A stretch of 7,151 nt of DNA from Nitrosomonas sp. (GTDB taxonomy: Bacteria > Pseudomonadota > Gammaproteobacteria > Burkholderiales > Nitrosomonadaceae): the NCBI GenBank assembly GCA_003514765.1, contig DOOY01000014.1:1-7151 (forward strand). The letters run 5' to 3'. Below, piece after piece: positions 5,177 through 7,151 of this stretch. Position 1 is the stretch's first letter. Each line of letters starts with the position of its first letter. The position numbers were made by a program, and so were the translations under genes. The notes under the pieces were generated by a model. It was not told the origin of the DNA. It saw only the letters and a program-made list of their open reading frames with translations, and ran no database searches.

Positions 5177-6565
5177 ATGGAAACAAATTCGAAAATACTA
5201 CTCGTTGATGACGATCAAGACCTGCTAAAACTGCTGTCCATTCGTTTGAATTCCGCCGGTTATGAAATTGATACCGTCAATAGCGCTGAATCGGCCATCA
5301 ATTATCTTGATCTTGAGCGACCGCAACTTGTTATCAGCGACATACAAATGAGCGGCATGAATGGCATGGCGTTATTTGAGCATATAAATACAAAATTTCC
5401 TGCGCTACCGGTCATTATTTTAACCGCACATGGCACTATCCCGGATGCTGTATCGGCAGTACAGCGCGGCGTTTTTGGTTACTTAACAAAGCCATACGAC
5501 AGCAAGACCTTGTTAGCCCAGGTTCAAAAAGCACTCAATAATGCCCCTCAAGCGCAAGAAACTGAAAACGCAAATGCTTTGTGGTGTAAAGATATCATTA
5601 CGCAAAGCGCCGACATGAAAGATATACTTAACAAAGCGGAGCTAGTCGCCAGAGGCGATGCCAGTGTGCTACTTTACGGTGAGAGTGGTGTCGGTAAAGA
5701 ATTATTTGCACGGGCTATCCACAGTGCCTCAAATCGTTATGACAAACCTTTCATCGCGGTTAATTGTTCAGCTATTCCTGAACAATTATTGGAAACAGAG
5801 CTTTTTGGTCATGTAAAAGGTGCTTTTACCGGTGCGATACGAGATCATCAAGGGTTGTTTCAGCTCGCCGAAGGTGGAACATTATTTCTCGATGAAATTG
5901 GCGATATGCCATTATTTCTGCAGGTTAAATTACTGCGCGCCCTTCAGGAAAAGCAAATACGGCCGGTAGGTAGCGCAAACACCTTCACTATAAATGTACG
6001 GTTTATTTCAGCAACGCATCGCGACCTTAGAGAAGAAATAGCAAAGGGCAGTTTCCGGGAAGACTTATATTATCGCTTGGACGTTATCTCCCTGAAAATA
6101 CCGTCATTATCCCAAAGAAGAGAAGACATACCGTTATTAGCAAACCATTTTCTCGAGTTATTTGCCAATAGATACCAAAGGAACATTAACGGATTCTCCC
6201 CAGATGCCATGCAGACACTGATCACCGCACCATGGCCCGGCAATGTAAGACAATTGATGAATGTAGTCGAACAAAGCGTTGTTCTAAGTACTACTTCCTT
6301 GATTCCGCCCACGCTTGTTTGTGATGCGATCAATATGGAAACCTCCCAGCTTGCATCATTCGAAGAGGCTAAAAAACAATTTGAAAGAGATTATCTGGTC
6401 CGCGTTTTAAAAATCACCTCCGGTAATGTTACACAAGCTGCGCGCATTGCAAAGCGCAATCGAACAGAATTTTATAAGTTACTGCAAAGGTATCAAATCG
6501 ATTTTTCTATTTATAAAACCAGAGTGCTGGAGTCTCACAAAGAACCAATCAGCACAAGAAACTAA
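5177..6565 (+). CDS. glrR: Sigma-54-dependent response regulator GlrR (QseF)
   Basis: This is a 462-residue NtrC-type activator. The receiver domain (about 5-122) has the acidic pocket DDD (11-13), phosphoacceptor Asp55, Thr83 and Lys105 in TKP. The AAA+ domain (about 140-375) has Walker A GESGVGKE (168-175), the sigma-54 contact loop GAFTGA (215-220) and Walker B GTLFLDEIG from 234. Arginine-rich sensor elements lie around SATHRDL and FREDLYYRLDV. The C-terminal Fis-type helix-turn-helix (about 416-437) contains GNVTQAARIAKRNRTEFYKLL. It is nearly identical to the recognition region of E. coli GlrR as I recall it, which supports conserved binding to TGTC-N10-GACA. All functional residues are present, so it should open sigma-54 promoters by ATP hydrolysis. 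It starts 14 bases after qseG with a weak ribosome site. A plausible target lies in this window, the FeeM-like gene with a matching enhancer site at 1157-1174. Confidence 0.93.
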   Translation: METNSKILLVDDDQDLLKLLSIRLNSAGYEIDTVNSAESAINYLDLERPQLVISDIQMSGMNGMALFEHINTKFPALPVIILTAHGTIPDAVSAVQRGVFGYLTKPYDSKTLLAQVQKALNNAPQAQETENANALWCKDIITQSADMKDILNKAELVARGDASVLLYGESGVGKELFARAIHSASNRYDKPFIAVNCSAIPEQLLETELFGHVKGAFTGAIRDHQGLFQLAEGGTLFLDEIGDMPLFLQVKLLRALQEKQIRPVGSANTFTINVRFISATHRDLREEIAKGSFREDLYYRLDVISLKIPSLSQRREDIPLLANHFLELFANRYQRNINGFSPDAMQTLITAPWPGNVRQLMNVVEQSVVLSTTSLIPPTLVCDAINMETSQLASFEEAKKQFERDYLVRVLKITSGNVTQAARIAKRNRTEFYKLLQRYQIDFSIYKTRVLESHKEPISTRN

Positions 6566-6783
6566 CCTACCTTCGGTGGATATCAACAGGTTCTTTTCAA
6601 ACTGAAGCCATTAATTTTTATTTGGAGATCTTGGTGACGGTAACCGCCCAATGTCCCATTTAAAAAACCACGATAATTGAATGACTTACTATAGTTTTCA
6701 ACGCCACAATGGGGCTTTGGCACAGTCAGTATCATGAAGAATAAATGTCTGATTCTTCATTCCCAACTATATCAAACATAATG
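6566..6783. other. Intergenic spacer downstream of glrR
   Basis: No gene is visible. A weak possible terminator for the operon lies right after the stop: AACCT (6564-6568) pairs with AGGTT (6588-6592), followed by CTTTT. A 9-bp perfect inverted repeat is at 6734-6742 and 6752-6760. ATAGTTTTCAACGCC (6691-6705) resembles positions 34-50 of the repeat at the left edge, allowing two missing T, and may be a further trace of the same element. Confidence 0.3.
6734..6760. repeat. Hairpin with 9-bp perfect arms
   Basis: ATGAAGAAT and ATTCTTCAT are exact complements around a nine-base loop. The stem is AT-rich and no T-tract follows on either strand, so it is a poor intrinsic terminator. It could stabilise the 3' end of the operon transcript. 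Confidence 0.35.
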
Positions 6784-6844
6784 AAAAAGCCGGCGTGTTT
6801 GTAATCCTGAATAAACGCCTGGTTTTGATTTTAGAAGACCGGCT
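6784..6844 (-). terminator. Intrinsic terminator of the right-edge minus-strand gene, possibly bidirectional
   Basis: On the minus strand AGCCGG (6839-6844) pairs with CCGGCT (6788-6793), followed by TTTTT ending at 6784. A nested stem GGCGTTT with AAACACGCC (two-base bulge) lies inside. It begins two bases past the stop codon of the convergent gene. On the plus strand the nested stem is followed by GGTTTTGATTTT, so it may also stop read-through from the glrR operon. Confidence 0.55.
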
Positions 6845-6846
6845 GA

Positions 6847-7151
6847 TCATTCATGTTGCATATGGTGATGCTGATACCCTGGTGCAGCATGACGCGCATG
6901 GTCGCTCAATTGAGCGTCGAACCATTGATGAATCGCCTTGATGAATCGTGACAATTTACTGGAATACCTGATTTGCGCGCCATCTGGAAGCGTCGAATAC
7001 TCAATAGTAATCTGGTCAGAACCGGCCGCTTTCAATTCAGCCAGTCCTGGCATATCTTCTCCGTGAATGTTTTCCGGCTTGGAAAAATTCCGCTGTTTGA
7101 ATGCTTCAGAAATTTCCAGTAGATGATTGCGTATCAATCGAATCTGCTCAG
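6847..7151 (-). CDS. Conserved hypothetical protein, C-terminal part (5' end outside window)
   Basis: The frame is open to the window edge, and the codons before TTG at 7137 read EQIR, continuing smoothly into LIRNHLLEIS. The TTG is therefore an internal leucine and the gene continues to the right. The visible 100 residues contain IRNHLLEISEAF, a HGEDMPGLAEL segment, ITIEYSTLPDGAQIRYSS and a C-terminal FIKAIHQWFDAQLSDHARHA followed by a histidine-rich tail. I recall this pattern from a betaproteobacterial family, usually with a signal peptide, that is often labelled aspartate carbamoyltransferase. That label is not supported here, as no carbamoyltransferase motif is present. The His- and Met-rich tail (HHHMQHE) hints at metal contact, which is speculative. 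A terminator follows the TGA stop. Confidence 0.7.
   Translation of the reverse strand, partial: EQIRLIRNHLLEISEAFKQRNFSKPENIHGEDMPGLAELKAAGSDQITIEYSTLPDGAQIRYSSKLSRFIKAIHQWFDAQLSDHARHAAPGYQHHHMQHE

Noticed and set aside
6070..6333. Minus-strand 87-codon open frame
   Set aside because: Shadow of the glrR coding sequence on the opposite strand.
6717..6732. TGGCAC as a possible sigma-54 -24 box on the plus strand
   Set aside because: No GC dinucleotide stands at the required -12 spacing and no gene follows on that strand.

Overview
The window most resembles an AT-leaning betaproteobacterium, possibly a Nitrosomonas-type ammonia oxidiser. This is inferred from protein families, not from a marker gene. 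It holds a GlrK/QseG/GlrR (QseE/QseG/QseF) signalling operon, a PEP-CTERM/exosortase-associated acyltransferase and a FeeM-type N-acyl amino acid synthase. The last two families are typical of exosortase-bearing proteobacteria that make exopolysaccharide.

Layout. Positions 1-54 carry the end of a degenerate repeat that recurs at 1444-1497. A FeeM-like acyl-ACP-dependent N-acyltransferase lies on the minus strand at 71-748. Its upstream region (about 1000-1174) has the full architecture of a sigma-54 promoter. A near-consensus -24/-12 element sits at 1013-1028, a perfect IHF consensus at 1047-1059, a perfect 20-bp palindrome at 1133-1152, and an 18-bp dyad at 1157-1174 that exactly fits TGTC-N10-GACA, the motif bound by GlrR in E. 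coli. Next come a probable decayed insertion-sequence end (about 1323-1497), a T-poor spacer, and a second acyltransferase of the exosortase-associated family (1803-2534, minus).

A 568-bp intergenic region with two hairpins leads into the plus-strand operon: histidine kinase GlrK (3103-4605), small lipoprotein QseG (4614-5162) and sigma-54 activator GlrR (5177-6565). Gene order matches the enterobacterial operon. A 281-bp spacer ends in a terminator-like hairpin facing a convergent minus-strand gene that runs off the right edge (6847-7151).

How it may work together (inference). GlrK, modulated by the envelope lipoprotein QseG, would phosphorylate GlrR. GlrR would bind the dyad at 1157-1174 and, with IHF bending the DNA, activate sigma-54 RNA polymerase to transcribe the N-acyl amino acid synthase gene. 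The only perfect TGTC-N10-GACA I found in the window sits where an enhancer should be for this promoter. The GlrR recognition helix looks the same as the E. coli one as I remember it. A GlrKR-controlled N-acyl amino acid (lipid or signal) synthase is the strongest candidate here for an undescribed regulatory link.
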